From contig CVSM01000121.1 of the NCBI GenBank assembly GCA_001180065.1, positions 1 through 42,935 of the forward strand: a DNA stretch of 42,935 bases, in the 5' to 3' direction. Positions 28,911-37,092 of the stretch are shown piece after piece. The position numbers and the translations under genes are program-made. Each line of letters begins with the position of its first letter. Positions within the stretch are counted from its first letter, which is position 1. Origin of the DNA: Candidatus Pelagibacter communis (GTDB taxonomy: Bacteria > Pseudomonadota > Alphaproteobacteria > Pelagibacterales > Pelagibacteraceae). A model generated the notes under the pieces. It made no database searches, was not told where the DNA came from, and saw only the letters and a program-made list of their open reading frames with translations.

Positions 28911-29774
28911 ATGCCAGAATTACCAGAAGTAGAAATAGTAAGACGGTCGCTAGACAAAAAGATTAAACAAAAAAAGGTAATAAAAGTAATAATTAGAAAT
29001 AGAAATTTAAGGTATAAGGTACCATCAAATTTTGCAACTTTTTTGAAAAATCAAAAGATAAAAAAAGTAAAAAGAATTTCAAAATACTTAATTTTATATT
29101 TATCAAATAAAAGCTATTGTGTATTACATCTCGGAATGTCTGGAACAATCCACATAATTGAAAATAAAAAAAAAAAATTTTTTACTAATACAAGTTTTTA
29201 TAGTTCACCGTTATTGCCAAAAAAACATAATCATTTAGAGATTATATTCGAAAATTTTAAAGTTGTTTATAATGATCCGCGAAGATTTGGTTTTTTTCAA
29301 ATTATAGAAGATGAAAAATTATTAACTAAAAGATTTAGTCATCTTGGTCCTGAACCATTTGATTCAAAATTTAATGAAAATTATCTTATGCATTTTTTTA
29401 ATAAAAAAGAAAAAAAAATTAAAAATTTTCTATTAGATCAAAATTTTGTTTCAGGAATAGGTAATATTTACGCGAGTGAAATTTTATTTTTGAGTAAGAT
29501 AAATCCTAATAAAAAAGCTAAACTAATTAATCAAATAGAGTGTAAAGAAATCATTAAAAATTCTAAAAAAGTTCTTTCTGAAGCAATAGATAAGGGTGGT
29601 TCAAGCATAAGAGATTTTAAAAATATTTTGGGTAAAGAAGGAAATTTTCAAAAAAATTTTAATGTTTATCAAAGACAGGGTTTAGCTTGTAAAAGAAACT
29701 TATGTACTGGGTTTATAAAAAAGAAAAATATTTCTAACAGGTCCTCTTTCTATTGCAATAATTGTCAAAAATAA
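28911..29774 (+). CDS. mutM: Formamidopyrimidine-DNA glycosylase
   Basis: The 287-residue repair enzyme removes oxidised purines such as 8-oxoguanine. The N-terminal 'MPELPEVEIVRR' supplies the catalytic Pro2 and Glu3. 'LHLGMSG' and 'NDPRRFGFF' are typical, 'FVSGIGNIYASEILF' is the helix-two-turn-helix, and the C-terminal zinc finger is 'CKRNLC' ... 'CNNC'. It lies opposite ubiE, as in many alphaproteobacteria, and is followed by rpsT 50 bases later. Confidence 0.96.
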   Translation: MPELPEVEIVRRSLDKKIKQKKVIKVIIRNRNLRYKVPSNFATFLKNQKIKKVKRISKYLILYLSNKSYCVLHLGMSGTIHIIENKKKKFFTNTSFYSSPLLPKKHNHLEIIFENFKVVYNDPRRFGFFQIIEDEKLLTKRFSHLGPEPFDSKFNENYLMHFFNKKEKKIKNFLLDQNFVSGIGNIYASEILFLSKINPNKKAKLINQIECKEIIKNSKKVLSEAIDKGGSSIRDFKNILGKEGNFQKNFNVYQRQGLACKRNLCTGFIKKKNISNRSSFYCNNCQK

Positions 29775-29824
29775 TTAATTATTTGATTGACCAATATAAA
29801 TTCTACAGTTATACCCCTGCGCAT

Positions 29825-30085
29825 ATGGCAAATACTAAATCAGCAATCAAAAGAATTCGTAGAATAACAAAACAGACATCTGTTAATAAAGCGAGAAAAA
29901 GCAGGTATAAGAATGCACTTAAGAAAATGAACTTACTGATTGAAAATAAAAAGAAATCAGATGCTTTAAACTTCTTACCTAAGTTGAATTCTGAACTTAT
30001 GAAGGTTGCAAAAACAGGAATTATAAAAAAACAAAACGCCTCAAGAAACGTCTCAAGAATTACAAAAAAGATTGCATCAATATAA
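29825..30085 (+). CDS. rpsT: 30S ribosomal protein S20
   Basis: The 86-residue basic protein begins 'MANTKSAIKRIRRITKQT' and is the usual length for S20, an all-helical 16S rRNA-binding protein. I chose the ATG at 29825 because it gives the canonical start; the frame is open upstream to a spurious TTG at 29762. It sits between mutM and dnaA, a common alphaproteobacterial order. Confidence 0.95.
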   Translation: MANTKSAIKRIRRITKQTSVNKARKSRYKNALKKMNLLIENKKKSDALNFLPKLNSELMKVAKTGIIKKQNASRNVSRITKKIASI

Positions 30086-30191
30086 TTTATAATACCCCTA
30101 GTTGATTCAACCGAAAGCATACGCATTATATATGAATCATAAAAGGTTATTATCAATATTTAGACTTAGTAAATTTTAGTTTATTTTTTTT

Positions 30192-30216
30192 CAATCATAA
30201 ATTTTATTTTTTTTTT
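30192..30216 (+). repeat. Direct repeat copy 1 upstream of dnaA
   Basis: The unit is CAATCATAAATTTTA followed by ten T. It matches copy 2 at 30269 except for one base (A/G at the ninth position) and starts 77 bases before it. A near-DnaA box overlaps its last base. Confidence 0.8.
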
Positions 30217-30268
30217 GATACACAAAAAAATAATTTGTCAAAGAATTTTTAAAAAAAAAAATAATGCA

Positions 30269-30293
30269 CAATCATAGATTTTATTTTTTTTTT
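30269..30293 (+). repeat. Direct repeat copy 2 upstream of dnaA
   Basis: The unit is CAATCATAGATTTTA followed by ten T, 24 of 25 identical to copy 1. A near-DnaA box TAATGCACA overlaps its first two bases. It ends 63 bases before the dnaA ATG. Confidence 0.8.
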
Positions 30294-30356
30294 ATTATCA
30301 TGATTTATTTGTTGCAAAAAATTTCATTAAAGGTTTATCTCGAGCGTCCCCTATAA

Positions 30357-31766
30357 ATGAATAATTCTTATAAAAATAAAAAACTAAACACCTCTGAGCT
30401 AGATTGGAATTTGATTCAAAATGAAATGCGAGATAAGTTAGGAAAAGATATTTATGAAAGTTGGCTAAAAAAAATAAATTTTGTAGAAGAATTAAATAAT
30501 TATTTAATATTATCTGTACCAACAAGGTTTATAAGAGACTGGATTACCTCAAGGTATCTAGATCAAATATTACAGTTAATAAAAAATCATAAAAAAGACT
30601 TAATAAGAATAGAATTTAAGATTGATGAAAAAATTAATACTAAAGAGATAAATATTAGAGAATTTAATAAAAAGGAAAATATAAAAAATATTTCTTTTTT
30701 AAAAGACTCGTACCTTCAATATAATCGTATAGATCCTAATAAAAGATTTGAAAATTTTATTGTTGGATCAAGCAATAAGCTAGCTTATGAGGCTTCCTTA
30801 AAGGTCGCAGAAAATATTTCTCATTATAATCCACTCTATATTTATGGCGGTGTAGGAATGGGAAAAACACATTTATTAAATTCAATCGGTTTTGAATTAA
30901 AAAGAAATAATAAAGTTATGTTCATTTCTGCAGAGCGATTTATGTACCAATTTGTAAAATCAATAAAATCAAACGAAATGGTTAAATTCAAAGATTATTT
31001 TAGAAATACCGATGTCTTATTAATTGATGATATACAGTTTATGAATGGAAAAGAAGCAATGCAGGAGGAGTTTTTTCACACTTTTAATGCATTACTCGAA
31101 AAAGGATCACAAATAATTCTCTCAGCTGATAGAGCCCCAAATAAGTTGTCTCGTATTCAGGAAAGGATTAAATCTAGATTTTCTGGTGGTTTAGTTGTTG
31201 ATATTCAGAAACCAGATTATGATTTAAGAAAAAAAATTGTAGAAAAAAAAATTGAAGAATTATGCAGCTTATATTCTGATAAACTTAAAGTTTCAAAAGA
31301 AATTCAAGATTTTATTAGTACTGAAATCTCAACAAGTATAAGAGAGCTTACAGGTGCAATAAACAGGATAGTTTCTTTTACTAGGATTTATAATAAAATT
31401 CCGAATATAGCTGAAACAAAAGTTATTTTAAAAGACTTACTAAATCTCACAGAAAACAAAGTTACAATCGATTTAATCCAAACTTTGGTTTGTAAATATT
31501 TTAAAATAAGTAAAAATGAAATGCTATCATCACGAAGATCAAGATATTTGGTTAGACCTAGACAGATTGCCATTTATTTAACGAAAATCTTAACGTCAAA
31601 ATCACTTCCTGAAATTGGAAGAGAATTTTCAAATAGAGATCACACTACAATAATACATTCTGTAAAAACAATTGAAAAAATAAAAGAAAATGATCCATCG
31701 ATGGTTGATAATATCAACAAACTTAAAAATCAGATTTTATATAATAACAAAGAAGATGAAATTTAA
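30357..31766 (+). CDS. dnaA: Chromosomal replication initiator DnaA
   Basis: The 469-residue AAA+ protein opens the replication origin. Domain I starts at the N-terminus ('WNLIQNEMRDKLGKDIYESWL'). The AAA+ domain has Walker A 'GGVGMGKTHLL' near residue 163 and Walker B 'VLLIDDIQF'. The C-terminal helix-turn-helix has the signature 'SNRDHTTIIHSVKTIE'. The start follows a 271-base region with repeats and near-DnaA boxes. It overlaps dnaN by 11 bases, so the two initiation/processivity genes are tightly coupled. Confidence 0.97.
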   Translation: MNNSYKNKKLNTSELDWNLIQNEMRDKLGKDIYESWLKKINFVEELNNYLILSVPTRFIRDWITSRYLDQILQLIKNHKKDLIRIEFKIDEKINTKEINIREFNKKENIKNISFLKDSYLQYNRIDPNKRFENFIVGSSNKLAYEASLKVAENISHYNPLYIYGGVGMGKTHLLNSIGFELKRNNKVMFISAERFMYQFVKSIKSNEMVKFKDYFRNTDVLLIDDIQFMNGKEAMQEEFFHTFNALLEKGSQIILSADRAPNKLSRIQERIKSRFSGGLVVDIQKPDYDLRKKIVEKKIEELCSLYSDKLKVSKEIQDFISTEISTSIRELTGAINRIVSFTRIYNKIPNIAETKVILKDLLNLTENKVTIDLIQTLVCKYFKISKNEMLSSRRSRYLVRPRQIAIYLTKILTSKSLPEIGREFSNRDHTTIIHSVKTIEKIKENDPSMVDNINKLKNQILYNNKEDEI

Positions 31767-32868
31767 TATCAATCAACAAGAATTACAACAAGCATTGAAC
31801 TATTGTCAGGGAGTAATTGAAAAAAGAAGTACGCTTCCAATATTATCAAATATTTTACTTGATGTGCAAAGCAATAAATTAACTATTACTGCTACTGATT
31901 TAGATCTAATTTTTATACACCAAATAGAAAATGTTGAAGTTTTAGAAGAAGGCAAAACGACAACAGTTTCCTCAACTATTTATGATATTGTAAGAAAACT
32001 TTCCTCTGGAAAAAAAATTAATTTGACTTTGACTGACTCAAGTAAATTACATTTAGAGTCTGAAAAATCTATTTTTAATTTAAATTGTATGAGTGCTTCT
32101 GAGTTTCCTTTAACAGATGAAAATTTTGATAAAAATGAATTTTCAATTAAATCAAAACAATTATTAAAATTACTTAATAAATGCAAATTTTCTGTTTCAA
32201 ATGATGAAACTAGACATTATTTAAGTGGCATTTATTTTCATCAAACTGAGGTAGAAGACAAAAATTATTTAACCGCTGTAGCAACTGATAGTCATCGTAT
32301 GTCTATTTCTAAAATAAGGTTAGAGCAAAAGATAGATTTTGATCCTGTAATTTTACCTAAAAAAACTATTTTTCAATTATGTAATTTATTAGATAGCTAT
32401 GATGGAGATGTAAGAATTTCAAACATGAAGTCTAAAATTAAATTTGAATTAAATAATAGTATATTAATTTCTAAATTAATTGATGGAAAATTTCCAAACT
32501 ATATTCAGGTTATACCGAAAAATAATCAGAAAAAACTAGAGGTAGGATTAAAAACATTTTTAGATTCTGTCGACAGAGTTGCTTCTGTATCCCAAGATAA
32601 AAAAGACGGAGTAAAGTTTAATTTGGCTAAGGATACTTTGAATTTATCAGTGAATAATACAAATAGTGGTGATGGAAAAGAAACTATAGGTGTGAATTTT
32701 GGTTATGATTTAGAAATTAGTTTTAATTCAAGATATTTAATTGATGTTGCGTCACAAATAGATGGTGCAAAAATTGAAATTTTTCTTAACGATACTGGTT
32801 CGCCTGCGCTTATAAAAGATCCAGGTGACTTTGATAGTATTTACGTTGTAATGCCAATGAAAGGCTAA
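31756..32868 (+). CDS. dnaN: DNA polymerase III beta sliding clamp
   Basis: The 370-residue protein has three similar clamp domains, beginning 'MKFNINQQELQQALNYCQG' and 'RSTLPILSNILLDV' and ending with the typical 'YVVMPMKG'. I chose the ATG at 31756, inside the end of dnaA, because it gives the canonical N-terminus; an upstream in-frame ATG at 31690 lies well within dnaA. It forms the ring that tethers polymerase to DNA. The stop codon overlaps that of the convergent plsC by four bases (CTAA). Confidence 0.96.
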   Translation: MKFNINQQELQQALNYCQGVIEKRSTLPILSNILLDVQSNKLTITATDLDLIFIHQIENVEVLEEGKTTTVSSTIYDIVRKLSSGKKINLTLTDSSKLHLESEKSIFNLNCMSASEFPLTDENFDKNEFSIKSKQLLKLLNKCKFSVSNDETRHYLSGIYFHQTEVEDKNYLTAVATDSHRMSISKIRLEQKIDFDPVILPKKTIFQLCNLLDSYDGDVRISNMKSKIKFELNNSILISKLIDGKFPNYIQVIPKNNQKKLEVGLKTFLDSVDRVASVSQDKKDGVKFNLAKDTLNLSVNNTNSGDGKETIGVNFGYDLEISFNSRYLIDVASQIDGAKIEIFLNDTGSPALIKDPGDFDSIYVVMPMKG

Positions 32869-33575
32869 TTCAATGAGTTTAATTCTGAGTAAATATTATT
32901 CTCTAAAATTTTGAGAAAATCCTCTTTTGGTAGATTAGCTGAAATAGGTTCTAAGATTGATATTGTAATCGATTTTTGACCTAAGGTAATTCCAGTCTTG
33001 GGCCAAACATAACCCGAGTTTACAGCAATCGGCTGACATGAAATTTTTAATTTTTCATATATTCTTGATGCACCTTTTTTAAATGGCGGTCTCTCATTTG
33101 GCAAAACTCTTGTGCCTTGAGGAAAAATAATTAAAGGTCTATTACTGTTAGACACAGCTTGAAAAATATTTTCATAAAAATTAAGATTACGTTTTGAAAT
33201 TTTATTTCTTTTAATTGATATGGATCCAATTTTTTTTAGATACCAGCCAAATAAAGGAATAAGAAGTAATTCTTTTTTTAATATGAAAATTGGTGAATTG
33301 AAAATCGTTTGCAAGTAAAATGTTTCAAACATTGATTGGTGGGATGAGGCTATAAAAAATTTTTGATTTTGAATAATGTTTTCTTTTCCTTTTATTATAA
33401 TTTTAGTTGATAAAAAAAAATTTAAACAAAAACCAGTCCAATAACCCATTAATTTTCCACCATAAAGTGTTACTTTTTGAGGTAGAAAAAACGATGGTAT
33501 AAACAATAAAGAAATAATTACAATTCCAGTAAAAAATAAAATTAAAAATATTGATTTTTTTATCATTCTTATCAA
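32865..33575 (-). CDS. 1-acyl-sn-glycerol-3-phosphate acyltransferase (PlsC family)
   Basis: The 236-residue membrane-bound acyltransferase has an N-terminal hydrophobic segment, the catalytic block 'SSHQSMFET' (HX4E in place of the common HX4D) and the glycerol-phosphate-binding block 'FPQGTR' (FPEGTR elsewhere), then 'GYVWPK'. Both changes occur in one group of alphaproteobacterial PlsC-like proteins, to my knowledge. It should make phosphatidic acid. It is the last gene of the argH-lipoprotein-lysA-plsC run, three bases behind lysA. Confidence 0.85.
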   Translation of the reverse strand: MIRMIKKSIFLILFFTGIVIISLLFIPSFFLPQKVTLYGGKLMGYWTGFCLNFFLSTKIIIKGKENIIQNQKFFIASSHQSMFETFYLQTIFNSPIFILKKELLLIPLFGWYLKKIGSISIKRNKISKRNLNFYENIFQAVSNSNRPLIIFPQGTRVLPNERPPFKKGASRIYEKLKISCQPIAVNSGYVWPKTGITLGQKSITISILEPISANLPKEDFLKILENNIYSELNSLN

Positions 33576-33578
33576 AAG

Positions 33579-34793
33579 CTAAAGTAAATCTTTGAGCTTT
33601 TGTCTCTTTCTAATAACTTTTATATTTGATCCTTTAATTAACAACTCTGGAAGTTTTGGTCTCATGTTATAGTTAGAGCTTAAAGACATACCATATGCGC
33701 CTACATCACATATAGCAATAAGATCTTTTTCTTTTAATTCTTGAAAGTTTTTTAAACTTATAAACTTATCAGTGCTCTCACAAATAGGTCCAACAAATTC
33801 ATAAGATTTCCTAGATTTATTTTTTTTTCTTTCAGAAGGTAATGTTCTATGAGAGGCCCCATATAAAGCAGGCCTCATAAAATCGTTCATCGCAGCATCA
33901 AGAATTACAAAACTTTTTCTTTTATTTTTCTTAATGTAAATTATCTTAGAGACTAAAACACCTGTATTTCCGATTATAGATCTACCAGGCTCAAAAATAA
34001 TTTTAGATTTATGTTTTTTTAAAAATTTTTTAATTTCTTTACAATATTCATTATAATTAAGTTTTTTATCTTTTTGATTATAAGAAATACCCATGCCTCC
34101 ACCTAAATCAATAAATTCGAATTTATGATCGACTTTATCAATAATTTTATCGATTATTTTTAGCATTTTCTTATATGGTTTATTATCTAAAATTTGACTT
34201 CCAATATGAACACTCAGACATTTTAGTTGTAAATTTTTTGAAATTTTACAATAATTTATTAGTTCCAAGAATGTTTTTTCATTAACACCAAATTTATTTT
34301 CTTCTTTTCCAGTTGAAATTTGTTTTAAAGTTTTTGCGTCTGTATTAGGATTAAGTCTTATACCAATTTGTATTTTTTTATTTTTTAATTTACTAATACG
34401 ATGAATTTCCTGAATTTCACTTTTTGATTCAGCGTTAATTAATAAGATATTTTTATCTATTGCAAAACTGATCTCTTTAGATGTTTTGCCAACACCAGAA
34501 AAAACAATTTTTTTTGGGTTGATTCCAGCCTTTAAAGCAATCATTAATTCACCCATTGATACTACATCTGCACCCAACCCAAATTTTTTAATTTCTTTAA
34601 TTAAATTAACATTAGTATTTGATTTAATAGCAAAACATATCAAAGGTGAAAAAGATTTAAATTTACTTTTAAAGTTGATAATATTTTTTTTTAATTGATA
34701 GTATGAGTAACAATAAAAAGGTGTGCCAAATTTTTTTGCTATATTTTCAATACTTATTTTTTCAATTGTAAATTTTTTATTAATATATCTCAT
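33579..34793 (-). CDS. lysA: Diaminopimelate decarboxylase
   Basis: The 404-residue PLP enzyme makes lysine from meso-diaminopimelate. The PLP lysine is in 'CFAIKSNTNVNLI'; 'SVHIGSQI', the glycine-rich 'DLGGGMGISY', 'EPGRSIIGN' and the C-terminal catalytic 'GPICESTDKF' with 'GAYGMSLSSNYN' are all present. Its ATG overlaps the stop of the small lipoprotein gene as TAATG, so the two are coupled. Confidence 0.95.
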   Translation of the reverse strand: MRYINKKFTIEKISIENIAKKFGTPFYCYSYYQLKKNIINFKSKFKSFSPLICFAIKSNTNVNLIKEIKKFGLGADVVSMGELMIALKAGINPKKIVFSGVGKTSKEISFAIDKNILLINAESKSEIQEIHRISKLKNKKIQIGIRLNPNTDAKTLKQISTGKEENKFGVNEKTFLELINYCKISKNLQLKCLSVHIGSQILDNKPYKKMLKIIDKIIDKVDHKFEFIDLGGGMGISYNQKDKKLNYNEYCKEIKKFLKKHKSKIIFEPGRSIIGNTGVLVSKIIYIKKNKRKSFVILDAAMNDFMRPALYGASHRTLPSERKKNKSRKSYEFVGPICESTDKFISLKNFQELKEKDLIAICDVGAYGMSLSSNYNMRPKLPELLIKGSNIKVIRKRQKLKDLL

Positions 34794-34918
34794 TAAACTT
34801 TGTTTTTAACAATAATTTGCATTATATTTTTTTCTGATTTTTTATACTCAGGATCTCCTTTTTTTCCACAAGAAAAAATTATGCAACACAATAACAAAGT
34901 TAATATTATATTTTTCAT
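34793..34918 (-). CDS. Small lipoprotein between argH and lysA (LptM/LppL-like)
   Basis: A 41-residue reading frame runs from an ATG that overlaps the argH stop (TGATG) to a TAA that overlaps the lysA ATG (TAATG). It encodes a signal peptide 'MKNIILTLLLCCIIFS', a lipobox cysteine at residue 17 and then 'GKKGDPEYKKSE'. Tiny 'CGxKGxxxxP' lipoproteins next to lysA or dapF are known in proteobacteria; Escherichia coli LptM (YifL) helps the LPS transporter LptD mature. Position, lipobox and 1-base overlaps at both ends make it a real gene. The LptM function is inferred. Confidence 0.85.
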   Translation of the reverse strand: MKNIILTLLLCCIIFSCGKKGDPEYKKSEKNIMQIIVKNKV

Positions 34919-36309
34919 CATTTTTGTTTTTTATATTTCATTATCATTTTTTTAATATTATCAAAAGATGTTCCACCATATGATTTCTTAGAATTAACAG
35001 AATTCCTTAGGTCAAACACTTTTAAAACATCATTTGTTAGTTTTGGTACGATCTTTCTTAATTCCTCTAAAGAAAGTTCATTTAGTTTTTTTTTCTTTTT
35101 TTCAGCATAATTTACTATTAAGGCTGTTTTTTCATAAGCATTTCTAAACGACATTGAATGATTTTTGACTAAATAATCTGCTAGATCAGTAGCGGTAATA
35201 TAACCCTTATTAGCTAAGTTTAGCATATTTTTTTTGTTTGGGGCACAATTTTTTAGAATCTCATTAAATATTTTAAGACAATTTACAAGCGTGTCATTCG
35301 AATCAAAAATAATTTTTTTATCATCCTGGAGGTCCTTAAAATAAGATAATGGAAGTCCCTTTAAAATTGTTAGCATTGAAAATAAATTGCCGTATGAGCT
35401 GCCAGATTTCCCTCTTAAATATTCAAGAAGATCAGGATTTTTTTTTTGTGGCATTATTGATGAGCCAGTTAAAATTTTATCAGATAAATTTATAAGTTTA
35501 AAACCATCTGAATTCCATATAATTAACTCTTCTGCTATACGAGAAATATGCATTGAACAGACTGAAACATTGTATAAAAAATCTAAAACAAAATCTCTAT
35601 CAGAAACAGTATCAATTGAATTATTAGTTGGCTTTTTAAATCCAAGCTTTTTACTGGTATAATTTCTATCTATATTGAAAGAAGTTCCAGTCAAAGCTGC
35701 AACACCTAATGGATTTTCATCAAGATTGTTTAAAGTGTGATGAAATCTTTTTTTATCTCTTTTAAACATCTCTATGTACGCCATAAGATAGTGAGCAAAA
35801 GAAACAGGTTGCGCATTTTTAAGATGTGTAAATCCTGGCATTATTGTATCTACATTTTTTGAAGCCAAACTCAGTGTGGTATGAATAATTTTATCTATTA
35901 GCGTAGTTATTTCTTTAATTGATGATCTCATCCAAATTTTAAAGTCTGTAATGACCTGATCATTTCTTGAGCGTCCGGTATGAATATACCCCGCTTCTTC
36001 ACCTATAATTTGGAAGAGTCTTTTTTCAATATTCATGTGTATATCTTCATGATTTTGTTTGAATTCGAATTTTTTGTTTAAGATTTCTTTTTCTATCTTT
36101 TTTAAACCATAAATTATTTTATTTTTAATTTTGAACGAGATAATTTTTTGTTTAAAAAGCATTTCTACGTGAGCTATTGATCCAGCAATATCTTCTTTAT
36201 ATAGCTTTTTATCTACGTCTATAGAATTTCCAAATTTAAGTAGATTTTTAGAAAGATTGCTTTTTATTCTAGTGCTCCATATTGATCTGTTGTTTTTATT
36301 TTTCGTCAT
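34918..36309 (-). CDS. argH: Argininosuccinate lyase
   Basis: The 463-residue fumarase-superfamily enzyme releases arginine and fumarate in the last step of arginine synthesis. It shows 'SIAHVEML', 'HTGRSRNDQV', 'MPGFTHLKNAQPVSFAHYL' and the superfamily signature 'GSSIMPQKKNPDLLE' carrying the catalytic Ser. It heads the operon with the lipoprotein gene and lysA. It diverges from the tlpA-like gene with only 24 bases between the start codons. Confidence 0.96.
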   Translation of the reverse strand: MTKNKNNRSIWSTRIKSNLSKNLLKFGNSIDVDKKLYKEDIAGSIAHVEMLFKQKIISFKIKNKIIYGLKKIEKEILNKKFEFKQNHEDIHMNIEKRLFQIIGEEAGYIHTGRSRNDQVITDFKIWMRSSIKEITTLIDKIIHTTLSLASKNVDTIMPGFTHLKNAQPVSFAHYLMAYIEMFKRDKKRFHHTLNNLDENPLGVAALTGTSFNIDRNYTSKKLGFKKPTNNSIDTVSDRDFVLDFLYNVSVCSMHISRIAEELIIWNSDGFKLINLSDKILTGSSIMPQKKNPDLLEYLRGKSGSSYGNLFSMLTILKGLPLSYFKDLQDDKKIIFDSNDTLVNCLKIFNEILKNCAPNKKNMLNLANKGYITATDLADYLVKNHSMSFRNAYEKTALIVNYAEKKKKKLNELSLEELRKIVPKLTNDVLKVFDLRNSVNSKKSYGGTSFDNIKKMIMKYKKQK

Positions 36310-36333
36310 GATATTTAATTATACCTATTTAAT

Positions 36334-36843
36334 ATGAGATTTTTAATAATATTTATATTTTTAATATCAAATTCTTTTGCGGATGAAGTTATTAATATAA
36401 AGAATCTTGTAATCAATAAAGAATTGAAAAAATATGACGGTTTAACGTTTTTCAATGCTAAAAATAAGCAATTAAATCTGAAAGAATTTGAGGGACAATT
36501 GATTATATTGAATTTTTGGGCAACTTGGTGTGCACCTTGTAAAGAAGAAATGCCTTCCCTAGACGCACTTCAAAATCGTGAGAATTTAGACAATCTAAGA
36601 ATATTTCCAATTAATGTTGGGAAAGATGGTGTCGAAAAGTCAGTTATTTTTTTTGAAGATTTGAAAATTAAAAATTTAGAAATTTACTATGACTCATCAA
36701 TAAACTTGGTTAAAAAATTTGGTCTTAGAGGTATCCCAACGTCAATTTTAATTAATAAAGATGGATTTGAATTTGCAAGAGTTATTGGTTCAATAGATTT
36801 TGGAGACAAAAATTTTATTAAATGGCTGAGCAGTTATAATTAG
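36334..36843 (+). CDS. TlpA-like periplasmic thiol-disulfide oxidoreductase
   Basis: The 169-residue thioredoxin-fold protein has a signal peptide ('MRFLIIFIFLISNSFADE') and the active site 'WATWCAPCKEEMP' with Cys66 and Cys69, as in TlpA/ResA proteins that reduce apocytochrome c or copper-site thiols of cytochrome oxidase. The cis-Pro loop is 'RGIPTSILIN'. A tlpA-like gene opposite argH is usual in alphaproteobacteria. Its stop overlaps that of the convergent HIG1 gene by four bases (TTAG). Confidence 0.88.
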   Translation: MRFLIIFIFLISNSFADEVINIKNLVINKELKKYDGLTFFNAKNKQLNLKEFEGQLIILNFWATWCAPCKEEMPSLDALQNRENLDNLRIFPINVGKDGVEKSVIFFEDLKIKNLEIYYDSSINLVKKFGLRGIPTSILINKDGFEFARVIGSIDFGDKNFIKWLSSYN

Positions 36844-37043
36844 TTTTTGAAAAAATACGCAAAGCTCACTAAAGCTATAATTGCAATAAATTGAAGTAAA
36901 ACTCTTAACTGCATCAACTTATTAGAATATTTTTTACTAGTTTCTCCACCTTTAAATAACGTACCTATACCAAGTATAAGAACGATACCAACACATATTA
37001 ATAAAATTATTGATAATATTTTAATTAATATTCCAGAGATCAT
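36840..37043 (-). CDS. HIG1-domain twin-transmembrane protein
   Basis: The product has two membrane helices joined by the loop 'FKGGETSKKYSNKLMQLRVLLQ', which fits the HIG1 (hypoxia-induced protein) family. Mitochondrial homologues associate with respiratory supercomplexes; the bacterial role is unclear. I prefer the ATG at 37043 (67 residues), directly before the first helix; an ATG at 37067 would add eight residues. It diverges from the esterase gene. Confidence 0.75.
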   Translation of the reverse strand: MISGILIKILSIILLICVGIVLILGIGTLFKGGETSKKYSNKLMQLRVLLQFIAIIALVSFAYFFKN

Positions 37044-37092
37044 TAGTGTATTGTATGATGTTTTCAAAATAAAAAAACATATATTATATACT

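Larger units (their letters stand above)
30086..30356. other. rpsT-dnaA intergenic region, possible DnaA-regulated or origin-like segment
   Basis: This 271-base stretch is the longest gap without a gene. It holds a short palindrome GTTGATTCAAC (30101-30111, containing a GANTC site), two 25-base direct repeats (30192-30216 and 30269-30293), and two sequences one base from the DnaA box TTATNCACA: TGATACACA at 30216-30224 and TAATGCACA at 30262-30270. It is also extremely AT-rich. These features fit dnaA autoregulation or an origin, but no perfect DnaA box is seen. Confidence 0.4.

Noticed and set aside
29762-29824. Upstream TTG extending rpsT
   Set aside because: S20 normally begins MANTKSA, encoded at 29825.
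31690-31755. Earlier ATG for dnaN inside dnaA
   Set aside because: It adds 22 residues not found on sliding clamps; the ATG at 31756 gives the standard start.
37051-37092. Upstream ATG for the esterase
   Set aside because: The extension is not family-like and would overlap the HIG1 gene start region.
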